From Shinisaurus crocodilurus (Eukaryota; Chordata; Lepidosauria; Squamata; Shinisauridae), in contig CM037877.1 of NCBI GenBank assembly GCA_021292165.1, forward strand, positions 27,168,197 through 27,232,196: a stretch of 64,000 nucleotides of DNA, read 5' to 3'. Each line of letters starts with the position of its first letter. Position 1 is the stretch's first letter. Positions 12,801-27,800 of this stretch are shown piece by piece. The notes beneath the pieces were generated by a model. The model worked only from the letters and a program-made list of their open reading frames with translations, was not told the DNA's origin and searched no databases. The translations under genes were made by a program, and so were the position numbers.

Positions 12801-15800
12801 TGCCTCATCTTTTCTTCCAATTGGTGTAGTAAATGGAGACTTTTCTGTCATTACAGCAGCAAGAGTGGCCTATAGACCACAGCAAAAATAAGATACATTA
12901 AGTCCAATAGCAATTACATTTTTACGCTCACCAAGATTTCATAGATTTCATAGATCATAGAGTTGGAAGGAGCCTACAAGGCTATCGAGTCCAACCCCCT
13001 GCTCAATGCAGGAAACTAGATCTTTTCTTTATTAAAATAGTTCCTTCAGGACAATGAATAAAGTGATTACAACACCACATTATTCTAGTACACAGTTCAT
13101 TTCCCAATAAGATACTGTGCGTAGGATCATGTCTTGATACAGACAAAGTATTTTCTTTCAGTTGGTTCCATCTGCACAGCATATGTGTTGAAATCTAAAA
13201 CAGTTAATCAAAGGAAAGCATTTTGTGCTAATTTCATGGACAAAAAAAAATCAAATACCGGTAGTTATATATGATATAGAAACAGACCAGGGTCCATCTA
13301 GTCAATGCCTCTGAATGCTCACTAGTAAGGGAGAATGAAACTATTTTCTTTATCTCGCCACACTCTTAATTGAGCAGTGTTTCAAATACGCTCAAGCATT
13401 TTTACATTCTGCTTGGGAATAGTGACCAACAAATTTCTGAAATGTTGCTGCTACCGCGGTGTATATCAGTTTGCACTGAAACGGCTAACGTGGCATTTTA
13501 TATATTATTTAAAATTTCTAACCCACGGTGCTGCCCATAACAGGTCCTCAGCATTAACATTTACTTTGTGAGTACTGACATTGCCTTGGACAATGATGGG
13601 CAACATAACTGTAGTCATCAACTTACCACTGGATCCAAGCAGCCAAAAATAGCACCAAATATAAGCATTTTACCAATCTTTACATTGACTGGCAATGATG
13701 CAAGATGTTGGCCTAAAGGAGTCAGCTTTGGCTCACTTAATTCACAAGCCCCAATCTTCCGTAGAAGGTTCATGGCATTACCAACTACTTGACTCTGAGG
13801 TGGATCTAAGGCCTTGGAGAGGAAGTCTTCAGGAGAGCCAAGATTACATTTCTGTCAACGAACCACGTAAGAAAAAGTTAAAGGCATCTAACAAAAGTTG
13901 CATAACTCTCACACCCAGATTTTAAGCATCCTGACAGTCTATCTGGAGATTTTAAAAGAGCACCCCAAGAGTTCTACCTTGACTCTGCTTGTCCTACCTG
14001 GTCTTCTCAACTATGTAAAGAGCTCAGCTGCTAGAACCAACTGAACCAATGTCTTCTTTTGAGTATGTTTAGTCTTTCTCAACATATCTTTCTTTCTGAA
14101 TCCAGCACAAATGCCTTGTAGGTTACACTAGTGCATAGGAACATAGGAAGCTGCCTTATACTGAGTCAGACCATTGGTCCATCTAGCCCAGTATTGTTAA
14201 CACTGACTGGCAGCGGCTCTTCAGTGTTTCAGGCAGGATTCTTTCCTAGCCCTGCCTGGAGATGCTGGGGATTGAACCTGGAACCTTCTGCATGCAAAGC
14301 ATGTGCTCTGTCACACTGACCTGTGGCCCCTCCCTGACTTGAACTACAACTCTAATAAACCCCAGCAACCATGGCTGATGGTCAGGGATAATGGGAGCTG
14401 TAATAAAAAACATATGGAGGGCACCAGGTTGCTTACACCTGCACTGGTGTAACCTATGAAGCATTTGTGCTGAATTCAGCTCCAGGATTTCATGTCGGCG
14501 TGCAACTTCTACATGTGTTGTCCGCTGACTTGTATGAAGTGCACAATACATTTTGATCTAAGAAAAGACATATTGTTCAAAAGTATTTTCTTTCAGTTGG
14601 TTCCATCTGCACAGCATATGTGAGACATACACCACTGTCTGCTCCTGCCCCTCATCCTCATATCCACAGGTCCTATGGGCATTTAAGACAGGAATACCCC
14701 TTTTGCACTCTCTGCGAAGAGGTTACAACTTTCTGCAGTCCCTCAGAAATCCTAAGAGTGATAGCAACCAAGCCAATCACATGCTTTTCTGGTAAATCAA
14801 AAGAATGAATAATTAAAGCAGAAAGATCATACCATGATGTGAAGGCACAGTTCTTCCAAGGGCACCCGCAATATTTCTGGAACAGAGTATTCCAGGAAAC
14901 TTTCAAATCTGCAAAAACCACAAGACAGACAGAATAAGAGGTAGTTTATACTGCTAAATTCTTCCATGTGGTTATGTACACAGCAACGTAACCATATGCG
15001 CAACTGTTAGTCTGGAGTAAGCTGGCAGCCATTTCCCTGATTGTAGATACTGGAAAAGGCAGGAGAGGATGAGATATTTAGAACCAAGATTGACTAGTTT
15101 GGTTCTACTGACTCTCCCAAAGGCCTATCAAGGCTTATTGTGAAATTCATAGTAGGTTAAAAGGCATTGCACTTAAGTACTGTGCAGGCGTTGGTTTTTT
15201 TTTTCCTGTAGTGGAATATACATCATCATTTAACAGCTAAGTGAAATATCAGATTAGATATTTGCAAGCTTAGTGCTTTTAGCAGATGGTTCTGTACTAT
15301 AACCTCCTTAACCTCTAGGTCTTGATGGTCAAAGCAGTCTTACCTGTCTCTGGTGTACATTCGAAAGCAGAATCCATCCCTGACACGCCCAGCTCTCCCT
15401 TGACGTTGTAGTGCGCTCGCTTTACTGACAAAAGTCTCTTCCAATGAGCTCATCTGACTGCTTTCATGGTATCTGGAAAAGGGTATTTAGCATAAATTTG
15501 TGATAAAGCTCAGCAAACTCTACATTAAATATTAAATCCAAGAACTCTCTGCAAACAAATCTGATAGTGCATTTCTCAAGATTTCTGAAAGGCCTGCTTA
15601 ATCCTTTTTTCTAATTGGAAGAAGATTTCTGGGATCACAACACAGTAGCTACAACTACAGAGGCCAATGGCTATTCACCACCATAACATCTACATCAAAT
15701 GCTAAAGTGGTATTTTGAAATGCATAGACCTATATTACTTTTCCAGGAAGTCAAAATAGTTTGGAATCTCGTGGTCCTGTGAACAATGAAGCAGAACAAG

Positions 15801-18800
15801 GTGTTGTGGTATCCTAAACCATTGGTCTTTAACTGGGTGAGTCAGGGCCCAAAACTGGGTCACACACTAGGGGCACATCCAGTTTTTTCTTTCTTTTTTT
15901 GAAAAAAGAAGGGATAAGAAAGGGTGAAATAGGAAGATGGGTAGGCACAGAGAGATCAGGAGAAAGTGAAGAGGGAGAGGAAGAAGACAGACATTTATTA
16001 AAAATGGGTCCAATGTAACAAGTTGGGCTTAAAAAGTGGTTCTGAAAAGATTAGACGTGACAGTACCAGACCACCACTACCACACAGAATCTGCATAGAT
16101 GCAACTGAGTTCCAAAGCTCTGACTATGATATCTAATATAGGAACATGAAAACTTGCCCAGAACCCTGAAACCTTGCTTTAATGTTTTGCATACTAGTTT
16201 CCAAGTGCCAGTGTAATAGAGAAAAACATGAAATTAACAGAGGTAGTTTCTGCTATGAAATAGCTGATTTAGGTAAGGGTTTATAGTGGATAGGATATTG
16301 GACTTCTTTTCTAAGAAAAATATAGCTCCTAGTCCTTCCTTAGTACCATTCTTTCTAAGTACCAACTCCCAGGAAACCTGTTGTCCTTTGCACCATTCCA
16401 ACCCTCCTTCTCCAGTATCAAGTTTTATTTTCTTAGCAAAATAAGCAAATAATTCAATATTTTGAAAAAGATTAGGATTGTGCAATCAAAATAACTACAT
16501 GCAAATATACATGATTCATTCCAATTGTAGAATCTTTTTTTCTTGTATTTGTGGCACACAATTCAGCAATGCCACAGAATCACTACTCCCAAAACAAAAC
16601 CAGTACTTTCCAGAGGGACAGCATCCTACTCTAGAGGAAATTAACAGTTGCATGACACGTGGTCATTAGCATGAATAGCAATAGCATGAAAACTAGATGT
16701 GTCTCAAATGAAGGCTAATCCCTTTTAATCAAGAATATGGGTTTCTTGGGATAACTGGCAAGTTGAATTGTATGCATCTTGAGACTTATTTGAACATGCC
16801 CAAATTACAAAAGCACTTCAATATCAATCCCCAAGAATAAGAATATGAAGTGTGTGTAAAAACAGACTAAGTGAATATTACCTATTTTCTTTCGTTCTCC
16901 CCGTGTCGATTACAAAAACAACATCAGGTATAGTAATACCTGTCTCAGCAATATTGGTGGCCAAAACAATCTATAAAAGGAACAAAAATACTTTCAAAGA
17001 CAAATATTTTTGTGAATATCTAATTTACAGACAGGAAATGATGACTTGGAATGAATGCTGTTTGCTCTGAACACAAAGGCTTGGATCCCAAGTTGTTCCT
17101 CCATTCACATAAGGGAGGAGGCCATTTCCACTAATTTCCCTGTCCATCTGGAGTACTATTCACAAGGGTTCAAGTCCCTAGGAACACTTTTCTTGGGGGT
17201 CCAAGAAAATACAGAGGAAAAGGGGAGCCAGGCAAGTCCTATTTGCTGAACATGAACTTTGTTCTATTCACATGGTTAATAGTCATGGTTAACTTAAGTC
17301 TCATTAATTTCAATGGGTCTAACTCTAAGTATGACTAAGCCTGTATCCAACTGAATGAGGGAGGTTAGGAGATGTTGACCTTGGTGCTGAATGGGGTACA
17401 TTTGCCCCTGAAGGACCAGTTCGCAGCTTAGGGGTCATTTTAGACTCCCAGCTGTCCATGGAGGCTCAGGTGTCAGCTGTGAGCCGGGCGGCGCTGTATG
17501 AACTCCATCTGATACGGCAGTTGCGCCCCTACGCTTCCTAATCATCTGCTCCCATCAGTGGTTCATGCCTTGGTCTCCTCTCGCCTAGACTACTGTAATG
17601 CGCTCTACGTGGGGTTACCCTGGAAGACGGTTCGGAAGCTACAGCTGGTACAGAACGCGGCGGCTCGCCTGGTTAAAGGCAGCCGCCGGCAGGATCACAT
17701 CACTCCAGTGCTCAAGGAGCTGCACTGGCTACCAGTTGCTTGCCGAGCCGAATTCAAGGTGTTGGTTTTGACCTTTAAAACCCTATATGGCTCCGGTCCA
17801 GTCTATCTCAAGGAGCGTCTCCAGCAACACCAAGTAGGCCGCTCAACAAGATCTGCCACAGACTGCCTTCTCCTTGTCCCTTCAGCCAGAGTAACTAGAC
17901 TGGTGGGGACTAGGAAGAGGGCCTTTTCTGTGGCGGCCCCCATACTGTGGAACTCTCTCCCTAGTGACCTCCGCCATGCCCCCTCTCTGCTGAGCTTCCG
18001 CCGCTCACTAAAAACATGGCTGTTCAGGTGGGAATATGGGGTGGGCTAAGATTTTAAAATTTTATACTGTTTTAAATGTATTTTATTCTGTATTTTATCG
18101 TGTTGTACATCGCCCAGAGTGGCTGGTTTGCTGGCCAGATGGGTGATCCATAAATGTAACAAATAAATAAATAAATAAATTATGCCGATAGCAAATTTAA
18201 AGTTCATTTATTTATTAAAACAATTTATATTCAGTTTTCTGAGTAGATAAAGATAATTTAGTAAAAGTAATTTAAAATTGAATGTTTATTGTTTAAGTAA
18301 GTTTCAGTTATAGTAAGTTTATTTTTAAAGATACCCTGGTTTAAAATGAGATCCACACTTAATGCAAAATAAAATTGATTGATAACTCTTTTATGAACTT
18401 ATGAAAGCCTGCTTTTCTTTGCAAGTATAGAACTGTGGGGAAATGGAAATTACGTTCTTTTCTTGGTGATTTAAATCAATGATTTAAAATGGCCTTGATG
18501 TCAACCAATCCACCTATAATGGCTAACAATGAAATCCAACATCACATGAGCAGAATTCTGCTTGTGCAACTCAACTTTCCTCCCCCCTGCTCCCCTAAAC
18601 CTATTCTGGAGGGTCCCCCACCCATCTGAAGCAGATTTTGAGGGTTCACAGGGGCTGTAGTGGGGCGGGGGAATTGCCTGCTTCTCATTCTACTGGCAAA
18701 AGCCAGCTTGTTGGCAGGAGAGGCTAACTACTCAATATTTACAATAAAACAAACTATAAAAAGACAAAATCATTTTCTTTAAAAAAAAAAAAAAAAGGAA

Positions 18801-21800
18801 AAAAAGAGCAACCCAAACCAAAATAAATCCAGGAACTAAAACTGATCTCAGTACGTACCCAAAATCAGACCACAACACCCCCAGAGGAATCCCTAAAGGA
18901 GCAGATGTTCTCCCAGTGGTTTTACAAAGATATAAAACTGACCACTTTACTGTTAATTTACTGGCCTTCCTGTAAGTCTTTTCCCACCACTTTACTTGGT
19001 TTTTATTGGTAAGTTTTATATTTATTTATTTTAATTGGTAATCTGTTTTTATGGGGTTTTATTGTAGCTACTTTGTGTGGTTGTATGCCACCTTGTGAGG
19101 TTTCCACCCTTAAAGGTGGCCTAGAAATTATTTTAGATAGATTGATTAATTTGGTGTTCATGCACAATAGTCTCTAGAACACTTGTGGGCAACCTGTGGC
19201 CCTCCAGACTGTTTTACTGCAACTCCTGTCATCTGGACATACTGGGTGGAGCTTATAGGAGTTGGAACCCAACTAGATCTGGAGGCTGCAGGTTGCCCAC
19301 CGCTGCTCTAGGAGGATGCATATGCTGAAATTTCAGAAGAATTTAAATGGATAAATGGGCACCTGACAAGAATTGGCTTTCCAAGGTAGTAACATGAAAT
19401 GTTTTTTAAAAAATAGGGAACTTGCCAAGTATGTAGAACTTAATAGCAGCAAACATAAAAGCAATGTTATCTCATTTGTGAAGCATCATTTATGGCAGTA
19501 AAGGAAGAAGGAAATATCAACTTGAGATATAGGGCCGGTTTGCATGATCAAACAAGCCACAGTGGCTTGTTTTAATCGGCAGTGCATGCTAGCTGCCATT
19601 TCCCTAATTACCTGCCCTGGCACAGCTTGTCGTATCGTCCGAACCCGGGCGACATGGCTTGTTTGAGGGGAAAACCCTCAAATAACCCTACAACAGGCCA
19701 CGGGTTATTTGAGGGTTGTTTCCACTCAAAGAAGCCATGCCACTTGGGTTTGGACAACATGACAAGGCATGCGCTACCGATTAAAATAAGCCACCATGGC
19801 TTATTTATTTATTTATTTATTATATTTATACCCCGCCTTTTTTCCTACAAGGAACCCAAGGCGGCTTACATAATCCTCCTCCTCTCCATTTTATCCTCAC
19901 AACAACCCTGTGAGGTAGGTTAGGCTGAGAGTCAGTGACTGGCCCAAAGTCACCCAGTGAGCTTCATGGCCGAGCGGGGACTAGAACCCGGATCTCCCAA
20001 GTCCCAGTCCAACACTCTAACCACTACACCACACTGGCTTATTTGATCATGCAAACCGGGTCGTAAGGTGGGATATCACACAGGTGAATAGGCTTATAAA
20101 ATCATACCTTTCTAACACCAAGAGGGGGCAGTGTAAATGCAGCTGCTTGGTCTTGAGTGGATAGAACAGAATGCAGTGCTATTAACTGGTGTCTGAAAGA
20201 AACAAAAAAATTCAGTCGGTGGGTTCGCACAACACACTAAGCTGCCCTGCAAATAAGCTATGCTGTGTAGCTTATTGGTGGAACAAATGACAGTACACTT
20301 GACAGACGATGGGGTTCACCATGGCTTGTTCTCCCATTCCTTCCCCCTTGGTCCTCCAGACGGTATCCCATGTCCTTTGTGGCAGAACCCATCTTGTCTC
20401 CCCCTCTCCACTCCAATCGCTAACCCTTTTCATTTGCCTCTTTAAGAAAAACAAACCCTTTCTGGAGCCTAAAAAAAATATTTATTTATTTAATACATTT
20501 TTATACCACCCAATAGCTGAAGCTCTCTGGGCGGTTTACAACAGTTAAAAAATGCACAATTGTGGGTTGTATTTCTTTTTCAGCCACAGAAAACTGCACA
20601 AATGTGTTTGTATTTTTTTTGAAAAAATTGTCAGCCTTTTGCAAGTGCACTCTTACTGCTGTCCGATACGTGTAGTCTTGCAGGGTCAGTTTTCTGGTAT
20701 GTTTCACTGACAAAGGAAGGAGCAAAGCGGAGTAGGTAACATACATGGAAACCGATACGATGAGACTGCATATGGGATAATTTGTGCACAGCTGCCGGGG
20801 ACCAATTGCCGAGTTGTCAATTGAAAAGCATCAAAAATGGGGGGATAGTGGCAAAAGTAGATGCACCAAAAAGGGCAGGGGGAGACAATATCTCCCCTTT
20901 GACAATGTGATCCTGTCACCTTAAGTGTAGAAGTGACACTTCTCAGTGCCCTCCACCTTTTCATAATCCTTGTATTATAATCTTACACACACAGTACACA
21001 TGTCCCATATGAATCTATAATTAGTTTTTCAAGAATTGTAGATTTACCTCTTTCTTAGGTCAAACCTTCTGTCAGTTGAAATTAGGTCATACAATTGTTG
21101 AATATGAGCAAGGCCTGGTAGAAAAATCAAGACAGCTCCTTCTACATTTTTGAACTGGGGAGTTCTGTCTGTAAGGGAATAAAATACAAGTAATTAACAA
21201 GAGTTTTAAAAAAGTGTTACTTTTTCTCTTTTTTAAAGGGGAAAAATAACTATGGTTAGAGACTCTGGTTAGGATGCAACTGTGCCCCAGTGCTAATTTC
21301 ATTTGATTTCATTGTGCAACATAACTAGTGCTTGCTAGGGCAATGGCGAATTGCCACTTTTCCCCATTGCCATAGCAAGTGCTAGTTATGTTGTTGCAAG
21401 TGTTAGTGCAACATCATTAGTGCTAGCGCATGGGCACAGTTGGATTCTATCATGTACAAAAACACTCCTCACACCATTCAACAGTAGAAAGCAAATAAGC
21501 AACACATGTAATGTAATCCTGTGCATATTTATTCAGAAGTAATTCATTGACCTGGTTTGCACATAATGACAACTCATAGGTTAAACAATCCATGGGTTGT
21601 CATGCATGGGTGGGAGAGAGTGAGCGTGCTGGCTCCTTCATGCCCACCACTTCCACTTTTACTCTACAACCCACGATCAGCTCTTTCATAGGTTGTGGAA
21701 TATGATTTCTGAACCCAGACTGCTGGGTTGTTTAATGTTTAGCCCTAAACAACCCAGTGGTCTGGGTTCGGACGTGACACACCACAGCCTATGAAGGAGC

Positions 21801-24800
21801 CAATTGTGGGTTGTGGAGTAAAAGTGGAAGTGGTGGGCATGCTGTAGGCAGCACGCCCGCTCTCTCCCACTCATTCCCAACAGCCCATGGTTTATTTAAC
21901 CTGTGGGCTGTTGTTACGTGCAAATAGCCCCATACTGTGTTCAATTGGAGCTTACTCCCTGGATAAGTGTGTTTGGGATTGCATCCTTAGTGGTTCCTTT
22001 AAAAAAAAAAAAGAAATTAGAAAGTCACAGTCCAAAGTTGTTTAAAATACAATATTCTAAAAATCATACCTAAAAATGCAAGTAACTCCAAGATGAGATC
22101 AAAGTTGATCTTGTGCGGATTCATATAGAAGATGGCTTGCCGAGTTCGACTGCTGTATTTTTGGTAATAAGGGCCTAAATCAAGACTTTGTGTAGCCTGG
22201 ACTGGGACATATTCCTAAAAATGTGGAAAGAGAACACTGGGAATATAAACTCTGAAAGGAGATAATAAAATGGGAATCTATGCCATTTACTGTTCACATC
22301 ATTTCAATTAAAACATACTGTGCCATGTGTAAAGAACTCATTGATATTACCTATAAAGAAAATGGATAATACCCATAAGAAAATTTAAGTAATGTTTATT
22401 TTCTAAACTTTATCTTTTGATTACAAATGTAATATTGGTTTGATCCAGATTTAGGTATGTGCAGCTGGACTGGAGGAAGTGGACTCCCCCCCCCACACAC
22501 AACAGCCCCTCAAGCCCGTACCCCATATGGTTGGGGGACCCTGCTGAAGGGGGTAGGGCTGTGGGGGGCTGAGGGGATCCCCCCAAATCTGACAGAGCTA
22601 CCTTCCGTGAGCAGAATCTTACTAAGTAGGACTTTGCTTATGTAGTAAGCAAAGGACCAACAAGTCAGTCCACAGTGATAATGCCACTGAAACAAGTATC
22701 AGTCATTCTTTATAGAAGGGCAGTTAAGAATGCCAGTGTAGAACAGTGGATAGAACTTTGCACTTGGGCTGTGGAGACCTGGGGCAGTATTCAGTGTGAC
22801 ACTACAGCTAATGTACATTACATCGTGCTAGCGTAAACGCCCTCTAGCACAATGCCTATAGTGCTCACTGCCACAACAGGTTTTCCAGGGTAAACTTGTC
22901 ACGCCAGTAACTGCTATTGATATTGTACTAGAGGGTATTTATACTAGTGAAATATATAGTATGTTAGCAGTAGTGCCACACTGGATACTGCCCCTGGATT
23001 CAAATCCCTGCTTGGTTGTGAAGCTCACTGGGTGACCTTGGGCTAGTTCCTATCTCCCAACCCAATCTACCTCACAGGATCATTGTACGGATAAAAAGGG
23101 GAAAACCCATGTATGTTGCCCTGAACTCCTTCAAAAGGAGTATGGGATACAAATGTAACAATCGCATGGCCTTCATCTATACCAACTTTGCCCAACGAAG
23201 TGCCCTCTAGATGTGTTGGACTGCAACCCCCAGAACCCCCCAGCTAGCCATGCTGACTAGTAGATGCTGGGAGTTGTAGTCCAACACATTTAGAGGGCAC
23301 CAGGTTGGAGAAGGCTGGTATACACTGAGCTTCCACACAACAAGGCTTAGATCAGCCACTTACTAGGTTCCTAAAGACAGGTTGGGGATCAAAACTGGTC
23401 CTCATAAGATTTTCAACAGGATACTACAAATATTCAAATGCTGTTTCTGAAAGGAAATTGAATTAACTTTCCAAAGGGTAGATGTTTTAGATTCATTAAC
23501 TGGATCACCTGTTGATGTAGCACCTCACCTGGTGTTTTGTAATTCCTCCTCCTTTATTAGTAACATTTATTGTTATTTCCTCCTCCTCTTCCAAAAATTT
23601 CTGACAATATTCAGAATCTTTCTCCAGAACAAAACCAGTTTCCTCTATCACATCTTCAACATGGAAAACCTAGAGATGCATAAAATGGACTAAACTTTGA
23701 ATATTATTTTTAAAACAGACCTGAGCATGTTTCGGAGTATTAGAAAAGAAAACGAACTTTTTTGCTCAGATAGGTTCAGCTGAAAAACAGATAATTTTCA
23801 CCTTGATACAAGAGGTCTTTTTCTCTGTTGTGCTGGTGGCCACATCCAACCCCATCAGTGCTTAGTCAGTAGTACACACCTGTGATGATAAAGTACCTCC
23901 CTCCCCCTTTAGATTGCAGGGCTGCAGAGGATCTTTTTACTCGTCATATGAAGACCAACCATGTATCCTGCTGCTATTTACATATGTAACAGCTAAAGAA
24001 GATTTGAAGGACCAGGCTATTCAGCTACTATCCTCATGTTATCAGGTCAGACATAAGTAAGCTTGCCTTGTGCTAACATTTCTACACTAAGGATTATCAG
24101 GAGCTGTTTCATTGCCAGTTTGTTTGCAGGCCTACTTTATCGTACTGACATTGATCTTTACAACTCTAATCCTGAATGCAGATTATCTTAAATCAAGTCA
24201 GATTAAATTTGTTTATATACCCTTTTTGCAATTACTGCACTCAACATGGAGGTTCACAGCAGATACAACATAACACTTATGCAAGGGTTTTTAAGGAGTG
24301 CATCCCTCATGTTTCGAGATCTGTGTCCCCGCTTGTCTTGGGAGCCCTGAATGGTGGCAGCTAAGTCCAAGGCTTTATTGGATGCAGCACTGTGACTTTG
24401 TTACTCGGCAACCCATCTGGGCAACTCCATGAACTTCTCAAAGCTCTTGCAAACCTTCCTATTCAGGAAGGCCTCTAATTCTTTGCTGGAGTATTAAGTA
24501 CCACTGCTTTTCACTGTTTTGCATATAGCTATTAGCTTTTTACAGGAAGTTTGTATTCAATTTTATTTTACTGTATGACATTCGTGTTCTATTATACACC
24601 ATGCTGAGAGCTTGTTTTAGGTTAGTCAAGCAGGGTATAAAATATTAGAATAAATAAAAGATTAAAATCATCATGTGGAAGTTGCTAGATGCAGCCCATG
24701 CATGACAACTTCCACATGGAAGATGACTTACTACTGAGTGCCCCATCTTGCGGAAAACCACCTTCAGGAACATCTGGCAGTGGAATAGAAACTTTCTATC

Positions 24801-27800
24801 TAGCAAAGGGCAATATGCCTGCTGAGCGGCTCTACATTGTCTAGGGCTGCACAAAGCCCTTGCCATGTGAAAGAAGTTTCAAATGGTCTCCACATCATGG
24901 CCCTCTGTGATGTGCATTTGCACAGAAACTTTTATGGATATGAAACTATACAAACCCAGAAAAGGTTATGTGGCAGCTCAAGTTGGACTCTTTTTACCTT
25001 CTAAACAACACAGGTTCAGAGATTGACAACTTATTTCAGCTAAAATTTAAATATTCTAGGAAATTTGCTCAAAGGAATATAAGATATGGACATATGAGTT
25101 TGTAAGAATCAACAAAGTCATAATTATATGAATGCAGTTACATATTTACCTCTACCGGATAACTCCTTCCTGAAATTCTTAGGATGGGACAGTGAGTGAA
25201 ATAGCTGGAGAATTTCTCACTGTCTACAGTGGCACTCATCAAAATAAGATGCAGATCTGACCGCTTGTGCAAGATCTCCCTCAGGATAATTAGCAAGAAA
25301 TCTGATTGAACACTTCTTTCATGAACCTTGAAACGGCATGGAGAATGAGTTAATGGGTGAGGCAGAAAAAAGGGCTATAAAACATGTTGCTTTGCACAGC
25401 TCCATCCTCCCTTGGGTAACCATGGAAATGTTGCTAACCTCATCTACTATAACATGAGACACATTAGAAAGAAGGAGATCTTCTTGCAGCTTCCGAAGAA
25501 GAACTCCTGTTGTACAGTAAAGCAGTCTAGTGGCCTCGCCTGTTCGGGATTCCATACGGATTTGATAGCCACACAGGGAATTCTTAATTTAAAAGGAAAA
25601 AAAAGATTAGTATACAAAGTATCTGCACTAAACTTATTACTGACTGGTCTTTGTGCTGTAATTTAGAATGGAGAGAGAGCCTTACTCTTTGTATAGCTCA
25701 ATTCAAAAGCCATACAAAGTTTGTACAGATTCAGTTCAAAATTAACGCTCAGTATGCTCTACCAGTTTGAAGAAAATGAAACACTAGTTGATTTCCACAG
25801 TCTGCTTAACACTAAATAGTCAGTACGGGTGGATTTACAGTAAGAAACAATTTTTGATCCAGTCTGTCAGACAGATTCCTAGCTAACCTCTCCAGGCACA
25901 GCTTTCTTGATGAATATTTAGAATAGTTTCTCTACGCCAAACTAATCCCTTCTGTAAGGAACTTTGGAGTATAAACAGCACAGAAGTAGAACCTACATGT
26001 AGTTATTTATTTATTTCAATAGATTTATATAAAATATTTATATTAAGAATATCTCTAAGTAACTGGTGGCAAACATTAAGTTAGAATGCATCTCCAGTCA
26101 TTCACTTCATACAAATCATATAACACATACTGACACGCTCAAAAAGTGTTACATACCCTCATTTTATATAGGCCAAGGCGATACTGGTTTTGGAAGGTAT
26201 TCATCCTCAAACAGAAACCTATGTAATGTTTCAGTGTGTCAGATCCACCCACAAAGGGCTCCTGTCACCATAGCACTTAAAATGCTAAACGATACTTGGT
26301 AAAATTCTCAGTTCTCATCACCTCTTAAAGGCATACGAGACCCCAGTCTGTACCTTGAACGTCTGACTACATATCACTCAATTCAGAACCATTCTTTGTG
26401 TGATTCTTCAGCTTGCTGGATACTAAGGCCACTACACTAAGTCTTCTATGGTAGAAGTAGCAACAATCTCCATATGAAGTCAAAATTACTACTGAATTGG
26501 TAGTTAGTACTATTTTTCAGGTGGACTAAACAGCCCTACTTGAAATCACTGTGAGCAACAAGAGTAAACTGATTCCAGTATAAGCTGATAATTTACTCCA
26601 TAACATTATCTGAAAAGCAGTCTTGATACACATCAGAACACATGAGCCCCAAAACATCTTACTCTTCCGCCAGGTCCACTTTCACAGCCCAGCTCTTCAC
26701 ATACTCGAGTTGCCAAACTCACTGCCGAGATCCTTCGAGGTTGGGTGCAAACAATATTGCATTTATTCAGATTTTGCTCATCGTGCAGCAAGTCCTCTAG
26801 CAAAAAATGTGGAACTTGGGTACTTTTGCCACTGCCCGTTTCACCAGCCACAACCACAACTCGGTGCTTTTTAAGCGTTTCTATAAGGGAATGTCGGTAT
26901 TTAAACACAGGTAACTGCTCTCTTTCTTTTAAAAGCCACTGGTACTTCGGAGTACTCTGCATTTTTTTAAAGAGGGCCCTCACAGGTCCCAAGTCATCTG
27001 TAACTGGGCTCTCAAGAGTGAGCCTGCTGAAGTCCTCTTCAGAAACTAAGTTTTCCCAAGAATCCTCTGCATCTTCTGATATTTTGGGCTTGCTTTCTAA
27101 CTGCTGTTGGGTCTGTTGCTGTTTCAGTTTGTTTAACAGTTTAGCAATGAATTGGTCACGGGGCTTGTTGGTTTCCATCTTGTTCTCTTCTTCCTTTTTC
27201 TTTTCAGTATCACTCCATTCTAACCAAACAACTCTGTATGTAGGAGGAAGTAACTGATGGACAGACTACAAAAGAGAGACAAACAACACAGCTTTAAAGC
27301 AGGGGGGAAAAACCACTGAATCTTGTAATGTGACATTTATAGAATGATCATGTGAATATTTACTCAGAAGTAAATACCACTGTGTTCAATGGTGCTTGCT
27401 CTCAGGTAGGCAGGCTCAATCCATGGCTGCTATAAGGGCTATAGAAGCTTTTTTTCCTAATAGCCATGCTATTTTAGGCAAGCCGAGAAGCCATTTGATT
27501 TCTCCCGCCCAACAGCAGGCCCTCCATGCTACATCATAAATCTGTACACATCTTCCCTTTTTGGTGTTGAACATCAATCTACAATATCATATCCAAAAAC
27601 TGGTTTTGAAATCCCCTCCCCCATTACCGGTATTTAAATTATTTGCCATGAGGCATGGGGACACTGAAATACAGAGCACAGAGAACTAACTGCATAGTTC
27701 TTTCGATCTTAAACAGTTATAGGAAAGGCTCTAACCCTCACTCTGTAACTGTTCCTCTGACTAATGTGGAGCTACTCCAAAGATACAAAATATGTAATGA

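Noticed and set aside
26745..27257. 170-codon plus-strand open frame
   Set aside because: Exactly antisense to DHX29 exon 11, which is a strong homologous exon; a shadow frame.
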